Part shown: positions 44,451-53,678 of the stretch, piece by piece
Layout: each line of letters opens with the position of its first letter
Numbering within the stretch: the first letter of the stretch is position 1
Source of the DNA: Nocardioides jishulii
Lineage (GTDB): Bacteria; Actinomycetota; Actinomycetes; Propionibacteriales; Nocardioidaceae
Assembly: GCF_006007965.1 (NCBI RefSeq)
Contig: NZ_CP040748.1
Coordinates: 2,790,001 to 2,854,000, forward strand
Length of the DNA stretch: 64,000 nt
Direction: 5' to 3'
Position numbers and translations under genes: made by a program
Notes under the pieces: generated by a model
Seen by the model: only the letters and a program-made list of their open reading frames with translations
Told to the model about the DNA's origin: nothing
Database searches by the model: none

Positions 44451-45110
44451 TCAGGCCTCCTGGGTCTTCTTGGCGGCGGAACGCAGCACCACGAGACCAC
44501 CCTTGTTGCCCGGGACGGCGCCCTTGAGCAGGATCAGGCCCTTCTCGACATCCACTGCGTGCACGGTGACGTTCTGGGTGGTGACGGTGTCGTTACCCAT
44601 ACGGCCGGACATGCGGGTGCCCTTGAAGACACGACCCGGGGTGGCGCAGGCGCCGATGGAGCCCGGCTTGCGGTGGTTGCGGTGAGCACCGTGGGAAGCG
44701 CCGACACCGGAGAAGCCGTGACGCTTCATGGTTCCGGCGAAGCCCTTGCCCTTGCTGGTGCCGGTGACGTCGATCTCCTCGCCAGCGGCGAAGGTGTCGA
44801 CGGCCAGCTCCTGGCCCACCGAGTAGGTGGCGGCGTCAGCGGTGCGGATCTCCACGACGTGGCGGCGCGGCGTCACGCCGGCCTTGGCGAAGTGGCCGGC
44901 CTCGGGCTTGTTGACCTTGCGGGCCTCGATCTCGCCGAAGCCGATCTGGATGGCGTTGTAGCCGTCCGACTCGGGCTGGCGGACCTGCGTCACGACGTTG
45001 GTCGACGCGGCCACGACGGTCACGGGGACGATCTTGTTGTTCTCGTCCCAGAGCTGGGTCATGCCGAGCTTGGTGCCCAGCAGCCCCTTCACGTTTCGTT
45101 CGAAAGTCAT
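44451..45110 (-). CDS. rplC: 50S ribosomal protein L3
   Basis: L3 is an assembly initiator whose long loop reaches the peptidyl transferase centre. The 219-residue protein begins [21 protein letters not shown], and the loop shows [42 protein letters not shown] in part, with the Gln methylation-site region replaced as usual in Gram-positives. It lies 11 bases after rpsJ and 5 before rplD. Confidence 0.98.
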   Translation of the reverse strand: MTFERNVKGLLGTKLGMTQLWDENNKIVPVTVVAASTNVVTQVRQPESDGYNAIQIGFGEIEARKVNKPEAGHFAKAGVTPRRHVVEIRTADAATYSVGQELAVDTFAAGEEIDVTGTSKGKGFAGTMKRHGFSGVGASHGAHRNHRKPGSIGACATPGRVFKGTRMSGRMGNDTVTTQNVTVHAVDVEKGLILLKGAVPGNKGGLVVLRSAAKKTQEA

Positions 45111-45121
45111 CTCAGGGGACC

Positions 45122-45430
45122 TCAGAGCTTGATCTCGATGTCGACACCGGCAGGCAGGTCGAGGCGCATGAGCGAGTCGACAGTCTTCGGCGTGGGGTCG
45201 ATGATGTCGATGAGGCGCTTGTGCGTGCGCATCTCGAAGTGCTCGCGCGAGTCCTTGTACTTGTGGGGCGAGCGAATGACGCAGTACACGTTCTTCTCGG
45301 TCGGCAGCGGCACGGGGCCGGCGACCTTTGCACCCGTACGGGTGACGGTGTCCACGATCTTGCGCGCCGAGGTGTCGATCACCTCGTGGTCATAGGCCTT
45401 GAGCCTGATGCGGATCTTCTGTCCCGCCAT
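45122..45430 (-). CDS. rpsJ: 30S ribosomal protein S10
   Basis: S10 is a 30S head protein that also acts as transcription factor NusE. The 102-residue sequence begins [18 protein letters not shown] and has [41 protein letters not shown] in part, with the long loop, and ends [12 protein letters not shown]. It is the first gene of the S10 operon. Its upstream region has a weak promoter candidate at 45629-45658 and a leader of about 190 bases. Confidence 0.98.
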   Translation of the reverse strand: MAGQKIRIRLKAYDHEVIDTSARKIVDTVTRTGAKVAGPVPLPTEKNVYCVIRSPHKYKDSREHFEMRTHKRLIDIIDPTPKTVDSLMRLDLPAGVDIEIKL

Positions 45431-45628
45431 AGGTCTCTCTCGTCCTTACTCTCGCACCCCGGGAGGTGCCGCGTCCTGGTCTGTTCTCTCGACACGGTCT
45501 CGGGTGAGGCCGTACCGCCTGTCTCTCACCACTCCACCTCTCGACCCCCGCGGTCGGGCGTGTCGCTCTATTGAGGACAACAGACCAGGGATTGAGTTGT
45601 GGACTTGCATGTGGCATCCGACGGTTCG

Positions 45629-45658
45629 TCGGTATCGGATCGGGTCTCGGCCTGACAA
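45629..45658 (-). promoter_or_regulatory. Weak candidate rpsJ promoter
   Basis: TTGTCA (45658-45653) is followed after 18 bases by TACCGA (45634-45629) on the minus strand. The 18-base spacer agrees with the other ribosomal-protein promoter candidates here, but the -10 lacks the final T. Confidence 0.35.
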
Positions 45659-45738
45659 CTCAGGAGTGGTGCTTCAGCACACACGACCACCGAGTCCAGG
45701 CACACGATGGACAAGCCATCGGGAGACGCGATTCAGTA

Positions 45739-45826
45739 GTCAAGGTGTTGACGCACCCCGGCACCCGCCGGAGCAACTTGCCAATCTTGACAGACTTCTC
45801 CGTCAAGTTCCAAATCGTCCGTCAAG
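45739..45826. promoter_or_regulatory. Cluster of GTCAA/TTGAC half-sites
   Basis: A palindrome GTCAA-4-TTGAC lies at 45739-45752. CTTGAC (45786-45791) and GTCAAG (45802-45807) form a second inverted pair, and a further GTCAAG is at 45821-45826. Some TTGAC units may be -35 boxes (TTGACA at 45787-45792 is perfect), but the regular arrangement suggests a regulator site between the divergent operons. Confidence 0.4.
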
Positions 45827-45874
45827 CTCGACGATCCCGGCGTGGCAAGCGGCCCGACCTGCTTGGATGACGGC

Positions 45875-47083
45875 ATGGCCGGACATGAACAGACTCCCCC
45901 ATCCGACCCCTCCGACGCCAATCGCGGTTGGGCGGCACCTGGAGACCCGGCCACCGCGCAGGGCGGGCAGGCCCCCGGTTGGTCCGGCCAGGCCGGCCAG
46001 TCCCCCTACCCGCAGCCCGGGTATGGCCAGGTGCCGCCCTCGTACGGACTGGTGCCACCGTCGTACGGGCAGGTTCCGCCCTCGTACGGCCAGGTCCCCC
46101 CGTCGTACGGGCCACCGGCCCAGTTCGGCACCCGGCAGGCGGCGCACAAGCCGGGGGCGGTCCCGCTGCGTCCGTTGGGCCTGGGCGACCTCCTCGACGG
46201 TGCCGTCAAGATCGTGCGGATCAACCCCGGCGCGACGATCGGCGCCAGCACCCTGCTCGGCGCGGTGGCCATCACGGTGCCGGCGGTCGTCAGCACGGTC
46301 TTCGGCCTCGGCGGAAGCCTCGACCTGCTGGTCTCCGAGGACTCCACCTTCGTCAGTGACTCCGACGTCATGGGCCTCGTGCTCACGGGCCTGTCCTGGG
46401 TCTTCGGCCTCCTTCTGCTCAGCTTCGGCGGCGTGTACGTGCAGGCGATGGTCGCCCACACCGTGCAGGCCGCCGCGATCGGCCGCACGCTCACGTTGGC
46501 CCAGGCCTGGGCGGCCACCCGCGGGCAACGCGCGCGCCTGCTCGGCCTGGCCCTCCTGCTCGGACTGATCGGCAGTGCCCCGGTGGCGGTCTTCGTCGTC
46601 GTGGTGGCGCTCTTCGCCAGCAGCGGGATGTTCGGCAGCGCCCTGGCCCTGGCCCTCGTGGTCATCCCGGTCCTGATCGCGGTCTACGCCTGGTACTTCG
46701 TGAAGGTCTACACGCTCTCCGTGCCGGCCCTGGCCGTCGAGGACCTGCGTCCGCTCGCCGCGATCTCGCGCGGCTCCCGCCTGTCCCGGGGGCACTTCTG
46801 GCGGATCCTGGGGACGGTCCTGCTCGTCTCCATCCTGGTGCAGATCGCCCTGTCGTTGATCACGATGCCGATCGGCTTCCTCGCGGTGGTGCCGCCCCTC
46901 GCCGGCGCCTCGGAGGCGACCACCCTCGTGTCCCTCGTGGCTGTCCAGGCCCTCACGCTCCTCATCACCACGTCACTGAGCGTCCCGGTGATGGCTGCGG
47001 TCGCCGCGCTGCTGCACCTCGACATGCGCATCCGCCACGAGGCCTACGACGTCGAGCTCCTCACCCGGTCCACCTCGTCGTGA
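45875..47083 (+). CDS. Pro/Gly/Tyr-rich multi-spanning membrane protein (Rv3689-like)
   Basis: This 402-residue protein has a Pro/Gly/Gln/Tyr-rich cytoplasmic N-terminus (1-95) with four QVPPSYG-type repeats, then LRPLGLGDLLDGAVKIVRINP, the start of a membrane domain with about six hydrophobic helices between residues 118 and 385, as in DUF7544/glycerophosphodiesterase-membrane-domain proteins. It heads a five-gene operon (DUF4129, DUF4350, MoxR, DUF58) with four-base overlaps. The order matches Rv3689-Rv3693 in M. tuberculosis as I recall. Function is unknown; envelope quality control is a guess. The ATG at 45875 lacks a clear ribosome binding site. Confidence 0.8.
   Translation: MAGHEQTPPSDPSDANRGWAAPGDPATAQGGQAPGWSGQAGQSPYPQPGYGQVPPSYGLVPPSYGQVPPSYGQVPPSYGPPAQFGTRQAAHKPGAVPLRPLGLGDLLDGAVKIVRINPGATIGASTLLGAVAITVPAVVSTVFGLGGSLDLLVSEDSTFVSDSDVMGLVLTGLSWVFGLLLLSFGGVYVQAMVAHTVQAAAIGRTLTLAQAWAATRGQRARLLGLALLLGLIGSAPVAVFVVVVALFASSGMFGSALALALVVIPVLIAVYAWYFVKVYTLSVPALAVEDLRPLAAISRGSRLSRGHFWRILGTVLLVSILVQIALSLITMPIGFLAVVPPLAGASEATTLVSLVAVQALTLLITTSLSVPVMAAVAALLHLDMRIRHEAYDVELLTRSTSS
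46028..46111 (+). repeat. Four 21-bp coding repeats (QVPPSYG units)
   Basis: Residues 52-79 of the membrane protein are four consecutive seven-residue units, three QVPPSYG and one LVPPSYG. The DNA units differ at synonymous positions, so this is an older, selected protein repeat rather than recent slippage. Confidence 0.85.
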
Positions 47084-47697
47084 ACGCGTGGCAGCTCCCA
47101 CTGGCGTGGGAGGAGGACGAGGCGCGCTCGCTGCTGCGTCGTGAGCTCCTGAAGCCCGAGTACCAGGACTCCGACCTGCTCGGCCGCATGATGCGTTGGC
47201 TGGAGAGACTCTTCGCCTCCCTGCTCGGCGACGCCGTGAGCATGCCCGCCCTCTCCTACGTGGCCATCGGGGTGGTGGTCCTCCTGCTGGCCCTGGCTGT
47301 CGTGCTCACGGTCAGCCGATGGCGCCGCGCCGGCGCCGTCACGGCGCCCACCACGACCTCGGTGCTCGCCGAGCGGGTCAGCGCCGACGAGCTGCGTGCC
47401 CGGGCCGAGGCCGCGCTCACCGCCGGTGACGCGACGGCGGCGGTGGTGGAGGCCTACCGCGCCCTGGCCGTCCGGCAGGTGGAGCGGCGGCGCATCGACG
47501 ACGTGCCGGGAGCCACCGCCCACGAGGTCGGCGAGATGCTGGCCGCCGCTCTCCCCGAGCACGCCGCCCAGGTGCGCGAGGCCGCGACGCTGTTCGACCT
47601 CGCGCTCTACGGCGAGCACCCCGCGACGGGTGAGCAGGCGCATACGCTGCTCGCCCTCGACGACCTGCTTGCCGGCCGCGTCGGGGTGCCGCGATGA
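47080..47697 (+). CDS. DUF4129 domain membrane protein
   Basis: This 205-residue protein has an N-terminal cytoplasmic or external amphipathic part, LLRRELLKPEYQDSD, one membrane helix (about 57-80) and a C-terminal DUF4129 helical domain (about 95-200) with VEAYRALAVRQVERRRI and ATAHEVGEML. DUF4129 proteins occur with MoxR/DUF58 and transglutaminase-like proteins. The GTG start overlaps the preceding gene in GTGA and its stop overlaps the DUF4350 start. It is likely a structural part of a membrane complex; no enzymatic motif is seen. Confidence 0.85.
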   Translation: MNAWQLPLAWEEDEARSLLRRELLKPEYQDSDLLGRMMRWLERLFASLLGDAVSMPALSYVAIGVVVLLLALAVVLTVSRWRRAGAVTAPTTTSVLAERVSADELRARAEAALTAGDATAAVVEAYRALAVRQVERRRIDDVPGATAHEVGEMLAAALPEHAAQVREAATLFDLALYGEHPATGEQAHTLLALDDLLAGRVGVPR

Positions 47698-48790
47698 AGC
47701 GCCGCGGCACCCGCGCGGGATGGGTGATCGGTGCGGTCGTGGCGGCGAGCCTCCTCGCCGCCGTGCTCCTGCGTCCCGACGACGCCCGCACCTCTGCACC
47801 GTTGGACCCCCACAACCCCGCCCCGTCCGGAGCCCAGGCCGTGGCGCGCGTCCTGGCCGACGAGGGCGTCGAGGTGGTCGTCGCGCGCGGCCGCAGCTCC
47901 CTCGAGGACGTCACCGTGGACGCCCGAACCACCGTCCTGGTCACCTCGACCGAGGAGCTCGGCGCCAGCACGGTGGAGCACCTGCGCTCCCACGCCGGCG
48001 CAGGCGACCTGGTGCTGGCGTCGCCGCCTCCCGGGGTCGTCGACCTCTTCGGCGAAGGTCTCGACGCGCTCACCCAGTCGCACGGCCCCACCGACGCCTC
48101 GTGCGACGACGCGGTGCTGGGCCGGCACCGGCTGCAGGTCGATGAGGCACTCGTCTTCCCGGGTCCCGGCTGCTTCCCCGTGGACGACGGGGTGCTGCTG
48201 GCCCAGGTGGGCGAGCGCGTGCGCTTCCTCGGGGCCGCACAGCTGTTGACGAACGAGCAGGTCACGACCTCCGGCAACGCCGCCGTGGCCCTCTCGCTGC
48301 TGGGGTCGACCGGACGCCTGGTCTGGTACGTCCCCGACTCCGCCGACCTGTCGCCCTCCGAGCTCGGCGGGCTGGACGCTGCCCTGCCGCCCTGGATCGG
48401 GCCGGGCCTGTGGATCCTGGTGCTGACCGGCGTCGCCCTGGTGCTGTGGCGCGTGCGCCGCCTCGGCCCGCTGGCCGTCGAGCCGTTGCCGATCCCGGTG
48501 CGAGCCATCGAGTCCGTCGTCGGGCGAGGCCGCCTCCAGCAGCGCTCCGGCGACCGTACGCACGCCGCCGGCGTGCTGCGCACCGCCGCCCGACGGCGGA
48601 TCGGCGAGCACCTCCAGGTGCCTGCGGACCGGGTGGAGGACCTCTGCCTGGTCGTCAGCCAGCGCAGCGGCCGCCCCCTCCCCGAGGTCCGGGCGCTGCT
48701 CACCCCCGACTCCCCCGCCCCCACGTCCGACACCGCCCTGGTCCGCCTGGCCCAGGAGCTCACCGCACTCACCGAAGAGGTACGCACACG

Positions 48791-48794
<4 letters not shown>
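47694..48794 (+). CDS. DUF4350 domain membrane protein
   Basis: This 366-residue protein has a membrane helix near the N-terminus (about 9-26), an extracytoplasmic DUF4350 domain (about 38-225) of GATase/ThuA-like fold beginning SAPLDPHNPAPSGAQAVARVL, a second membrane helix (about 236-254) and a cytoplasmic C-terminal tail with a region resembling the DUF4129 type. Similar proteins always accompany MoxR and DUF58 genes in actinobacteria. It overlaps both neighbours by four bases. No catalytic Cys triad typical of glutamine amidotransferases is apparent. Confidence 0.85.
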
Positions 48795-49764
<970 letters not shown>

Positions 49765-49768
<4 letters not shown>

Positions 49769-51054
49769 CCCTGACCGGACGCGTCCCCCTGCTGCTCCTG
49801 CTCGGTCTGGTGCCGGTGGTGCTGCGCCCCGACGCGCTCACCGTGTGGCTGTGGCTGGCGCTGGTGGCAGTGCTGGTGGCGGTCGACGTCGCCCTGGCTC
49901 CGTCGCCGGACGCTCTCGAGGTGGTGCGGCGACCGGTGGAGCCGGCCAGGCACGGCGCACCGACGTCGACCACCCTCGTGGTCACCCACCGCGGCCACCG
50001 CAAGGCCCGGGGACTGCTGCGCGACGCCTGGCAACCGACTGCCGGAGACGCCGAGAACCGCCATCGCCTGCGGCTGGCCCCGCAGGAGCGGGTCCTGCTG
50101 ACGACGGACCTGCTGCCCACCCGACGCGGGACCCTGCGCGCACTGGGCGTCACCGTCCGACTCCTGGGGCCGCTGGGCCTCGCGGCACGGCAACGGACGT
50201 ACGCGGTGCCCGGAGAGCTCAGGTCGTTGCCCCGCTTCGACTCACGCAAGCACCTGCCCTCCCGTCTGGCACGCCTGCGCGACCTCGACGGCCGCTCCGC
50301 GGTGCGCGTGCGCGGCGCCGGCACCGAGTTCGACTCGCTGCGCGACTACGTACGCGGCGACGACGTGCGCTCCATCGACTGGCGCGCCTCCTCACGCGCG
50401 CGCAACGTGGTGGTCCGTACGTGGCAGCCCGAGCGGGACCGACGGGTCGTGCTGGTGCTCGACACCTCGCGCACCTCGGCGGCCCGGATCGACGACGTGC
50501 CGCGCCTGGACGCGGCGATGGAGGCGGCCCAGCTGCTCGCCGCACTCGCCTCCCGCGCGGGAGACCGGGTCGACATGGTGGCCGGTGACCGCGTCGTACG
50601 CCGTCGCCTGCGCACCTCGGGGCCGGGGGCGGTGGGCGAGGTCGCCCGCGCGCTGACCGACGTGCATCCCGAGATCGTGGAGGCGGACTGGCGTTCCCTC
50701 GCCTCGGCGGTCACCCAGCTCGGACGCCACCGGGCGCTGCTCGTGCTGCTGACGCCGCTCGAACCCTCTGCCGTCGAGCTCGGGCTGCTGCCGGTGCTGG
50801 GCCCGCTCACCCGGCACCACCGGGTCGTCGTGGCGTCGGTGCGCGACCCCGAGCTGGTGCGCACCGCACGTCAGGCTGACGACGCCGAGTCGGTCTGGGC
50901 AGCCGTCGCGGCCGAGCAGGTGCTGGCGCGGCGTACCCACACCGAGCGGATGCTGCGCGCCCTCGGGGTCGACGTGCTCGACGTCGACGCCGAGCACCTG
51001 GCCCCGGCGCTGGCCGACCACTACCTCTCGTTGAAGGCCCGCGGGCTCCTCTGA
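49765..51054 (+). CDS. DUF58 (VWA-like) protein
   Basis: This 429-residue protein has two hydrophobic segments at the N-terminus (about 6-42) and then the DUF58 signature DYVRGDDVRSIDW at 194-206. A VWA-type domain follows, with a MIDAS-like DTSRTS (233-238). DUF58 proteins pair with MoxR ATPases and are thought to be substrates or adaptors in membrane-complex assembly. It ends the operon and converges on the SpoIIM-type gene with a 26-base gap. Role here unknown. Confidence 0.9.
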
Positions 51055-51080
51055 GCGGTGCGGCACTGGGGCAGGGAGGG

Positions 51081-52076
51081 TCAGGCGCGGCTGGCCACCC
51101 GGTCCTCGAGGTGGCGGGCGTCGACGTCGCCGTCCTCCCCCTGGGCGGCCGCGCGCCTGCCGACGACGAAGACGTAGCCGAAGAAGACGACCTCTGCGAG
51201 CACGCCGATGGCGAGTCGTCCCCAGGTCGGCAGGCCCGAGGGGGTCACGAAGCCCTCGATGACACCGCTGACCAGGAGCACCACGACGAGCCCCAGGGCG
51301 ATGGTCGCGGCCGTACGCCCCTCCCGGGCGATCGAGCGGGCACGGGTCAGGTCCTTCGGCTCGATCCAGGACCAGAAGAGCCGCAGGCCCGTGCCGGCGG
51401 CGACGAAGACCGCGGTCAGCTCCAGGAGGCCGTGCGGGAGCAGGAGCCCCCAGAAGTGGGCGCCGTGGTCGTAGCGGTGCATGATCGCGCCGATCACCGC
51501 CAGGTTCGCGATGTTCTGGAAGAGCAGCCAGAAGACCGGCACCCCGAGGATGCCCAGGGCGATGCAGAGGGCCGAGACCCAGGCGTTGTTGACCCACACC
51601 TGGGCGGCGAAGTGCGAGGAGGCCGGCTCGGTGTAGTAGTTCTCGAAGTCGTGGGCGACCAGGGCGTCGATCTGCTCCTGGCTCATCATCGACTGCTCCA
51701 CCGACGGGTGGTGGTAGAGCCACCACATCATCAGGCCGGCGACCACGACGTTGCCGACGAGGGCCCCGAGCCACCAGTACCGCAACCGGTAGAGGGCGGC
51801 CGGGAAGCGGTGGGTGAAGAAGTACGCGACTCCGGCCACGGTCGAGGTGCGTGAGGCCAGGGCGCGGCTGCGCGCGTTGGTGAGGAGCACCGACAGGTGC
51901 TGGACCAGCGCCGGGTCGGGGCTCTGCGCCCGGACCGCGGAGAGGTGGGTGCCGACCTGCTGGTAGAGGTCTGCCAGCTCGTCGGCCTCGGCCCCGGTGA
52001 GGCGACGCCTGCGGGTCAGGGTGTTGAGCCGTGCCCACTCCGCCCGATGGGCCACCACGTATGCGTCCAGATCCAC
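51081..52076 (-). CDS. Stage II sporulation protein M family membrane protein (Rv3694c-like)
   Basis: This 331-residue protein has a helical N-terminal domain (about 1-85, LDAYVVAHRAEWARLNTLTRR) and at least five membrane helices from about residue 90 to 300, with FWGLLLPHGLLELTAVFVAAG, the SpoIIM family signature. The organism is unlikely to sporulate; such proteins are widespread in non-sporulating actinobacteria and probably serve in cell-wall remodelling. GTG at 52076 is chosen because a TAGGGT -10 box lies 7 bases upstream (leaderless). It is divergent from the RDD gene and convergent with DUF58, as Rv3694c is in M. tuberculosis. Confidence 0.85.
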   Translation of the reverse strand: MDLDAYVVAHRAEWARLNTLTRRRRLTGAEADELADLYQQVGTHLSAVRAQSPDPALVQHLSVLLTNARSRALASRTSTVAGVAYFFTHRFPAALYRLRYWWLGALVGNVVVAGLMMWWLYHHPSVEQSMMSQEQIDALVAHDFENYYTEPASSHFAAQVWVNNAWVSALCIALGILGVPVFWLLFQNIANLAVIGAIMHRYDHGAHFWGLLLPHGLLELTAVFVAAGTGLRLFWSWIEPKDLTRARSIAREGRTAATIALGLVVVLLVSGVIEGFVTPSGLPTWGRLAIGVLAEVVFFGYVFVVGRRAAAQGEDGDVDARHLEDRVASRA

Positions 52077-52083
52077 GGCCCCC

Positions 52084-52105
52084 ACCCTAGGGCCGGCCCT
52101 ATGCT
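52084..52105. promoter_or_regulatory. Divergent -10 boxes joined by a perfect 14-bp palindrome
   Basis: TAGGGT on the minus strand (52089-52084) lies 7 bases before the SpoIIM GTG, and TATGCT on the plus strand (52100-52105) lies 9 bases before the RDD ATG. Between them a perfect palindrome, TAGGGCCGGCCCTA (52088-52101), overlaps both boxes. A bound protein would control both genes. Confidence 0.5.
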
Positions 52106-52114
52106 GGGGCTGCC

Positions 52115-52930
52115 ATGTCAGCCAATCTCGAGCACGCCGCCCTCACCGTCGACGACACCGTGACTGGTGAGGCGGTCGCCATCGACCTGCCCGCGGCCGG
52201 CATCGGGGTCCGACTCACCTCGGGGATCATCGACGTGGTGTTCACGTCCTTGGTCCTCGCGGCCTGCGCCTTCCTCTTCCTGCTGGCCTCCTCCCCCCTG
52301 AGCGCGGCCTTGGTGCAGCTGGCGGTCGTGGCGGTCTCGGTGGTCGCACTGCTCGTGGTGCCCACGACGGTCGAGACACTCTCGCGCGGGCGCTCACCGG
52401 GGAAGTGGGTGATGGGCCTGCGCGTCGTACGGGAGGACGCCGGTCCGATCACCGCGCAGCACGCCTTCGTGCGCGCCCTGGTCGGGGTGGTCGAGATCTA
52501 CGCCCTCGGGGGCGCCCCTGCCCTGCTGTCGGCCCTGTGCAACACCCGCGGCAAGCGCCTCGGGGACTTCGCGGCCGGGACCTACGTGGTGCGCGAGCGC
52601 TCCCGGCTCACCCTGCCCGTGCCACCCCCGATGCCGCCCGACCTCGCCGCGTGGGCACAGTCCGCCGACGTCGCCGCGCTGCCTGCCGACCTGGCCCTGG
52701 GCGTACGTCAGTTCCTCGCTCGCGCCAGGACGCTCTCGCCCCAGGCACGAGCCACGACCGGCACCGCCCTGGTGGAGCAGGTGATGACGCGCGTGGCCCC
52801 GCCTCCTCCGCCGGGCACGCATCCCGAGGCGTTCCTGAGCGCCGTGATGGCGGAGCGCCGCGAACGCGACCTGGCCCGCCTGCACCGCGAGCAGGCCACG
52901 CGCGAACGTCTCAACGCCGCCGCACGCTGA
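52115..52930 (+). CDS. RDD-family membrane protein (Rv3695-like)
   Basis: This 271-residue protein has an RDD domain (about 25-165): GIGVRLTSGIIDVVF near the start, two or three membrane helices (about 40-62, 66-86 and 118-140), and the GRSPGKWVMGLRVV loop. Its C-terminal 110 residues are soluble, Ala/Arg-rich and helical. RDD proteins can be ion exchangers or membrane-complex partners. It is divergent from the SpoIIM gene and ends 3 bases before the convergent trmB stop. With the MoxR cluster it reproduces the Rv3689-Rv3695 set. Confidence 0.85.
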   Translation: MSANLEHAALTVDDTVTGEAVAIDLPAAGIGVRLTSGIIDVVFTSLVLAACAFLFLLASSPLSAALVQLAVVAVSVVALLVVPTTVETLSRGRSPGKWVMGLRVVREDAGPITAQHAFVRALVGVVEIYALGGAPALLSALCNTRGKRLGDFAAGTYVVRERSRLTLPVPPPMPPDLAAWAQSADVAALPADLALGVRQFLARARTLSPQARATTGTALVEQVMTRVAPPPPPGTHPEAFLSAVMAERRERDLARLHREQATRERLNAAAR

Positions 52931-52933
52931 GGC

Positions 52934-53656
52934 TCAGACCCGGCGGTAGGTCAGGTCGGTGATCTCGCGGTCCTTGGCGAGGCCCTTGCGCTCGAACTTG
53001 GTGACCGGTCGGGCGTCCCAACGCGGGACGACACCACCGGTGAGCAACGGCTCGGCGTCGAGCACCTCGATCATCTGCTCGGCGTACGGCGCCCAGTCGG
53101 TGGCCAGGCGCCACAGTCCGCCCACCTCCAGACGCTCGGCGACGACGTGCGCGAAGGAGGGAGTGACCAGACGACGCTTGTTGTGCTTCTTCTTGTGCCA
53201 CGGGTCGGGGAAGAAGGTCCAGAACTCGTGCACCGACCCCGGGGCGAGCAGGTGCTCGACCAACCAGGCAGCGTCGACGGAGCAGAAGCGCACGTGGTCG
53301 GCACCGGCCTCGGCCACGCGCCACAGGCCGTCGGCCACGCCCGGGACCCAGACCTCGAGCGCCAGCACGTTGACCTCCGGACGCGCAGCGGCGAGCGCAG
53401 CAGTCGCCTCCCCCACGCCGGGGCCGATCTCGACCACCAGCGGCGCCTCACGGCCGAACCAGGAGGTGAGGTCGAAGTCCGGGGCGTCGACCGCCTCGTC
53501 GGGAATGACCCATGCGTCGGCGTGGGCCTCCCACGACTCGGCCTGCTTCGGCGTGACCCGGGCACCGCGGCGGGTGTAGCTCAGCACCTCACGCATCCTG
53601 CGACCGTCGTCGGTCATCTTGAAGTGGGGGCGTGCGGGGCGTACGGAGTCAGACAC
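52934..53656 (-). CDS. trmB: tRNA (guanine-N7-)-methyltransferase
   Basis: TrmB makes m7G46 in the tRNA variable loop with SAM. The 240-residue protein has the SAM motif EIGPGVG (76-82), slightly different from the common EIGSG, and the family hallmark FFPDPWHKKKHNKRR at 148-162. The C-terminal TKFERKGLAKDREITDLTYRRV (in part) is the substrate-binding region. The start is GTG, with a TAGACT -10 box (53670-53665) 8 bases before it, so it is probably leaderless. It lies downstream of ilvA by 22 bases, with its own promoter. Confidence 0.95.
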   Translation of the reverse strand: MSDSVRPARPHFKMTDDGRRMREVLSYTRRGARVTPKQAESWEAHADAWVIPDEAVDAPDFDLTSWFGREAPLVVEIGPGVGEATAALAAARPEVNVLALEVWVPGVADGLWRVAEAGADHVRFCSVDAAWLVEHLLAPGSVHEFWTFFPDPWHKKKHNKRRLVTPSFAHVVAERLEVGGLWRLATDWAPYAEQMIEVLDAEPLLTGGVVPRWDARPVTKFERKGLAKDREITDLTYRRV

Positions 53657-53678
53657 GAGGAGCCAGTCTACGTCGGGC

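Larger units (their letters stand above)
45431..45874. other. rpsJ - membrane protein divergent intergenic region
   Basis: This 444-bp gap has no supported gene. It contains the rpsJ leader with small hairpins (45618-45632 and 45669-45680, arms of 5-6 bp), a candidate rpsJ promoter and, nearer the plus-strand operon, five GTCAA/TTGAC half-sites between 45739 and 45826. The first plus-strand gene has no clear ribosome binding site. Confidence 0.6.

Noticed and set aside
51081-52076. Evidence for sporulation from the SpoIIM-type gene
   Set aside because: No other sporulation gene is present, and this family is common in non-sporulating actinobacteria.
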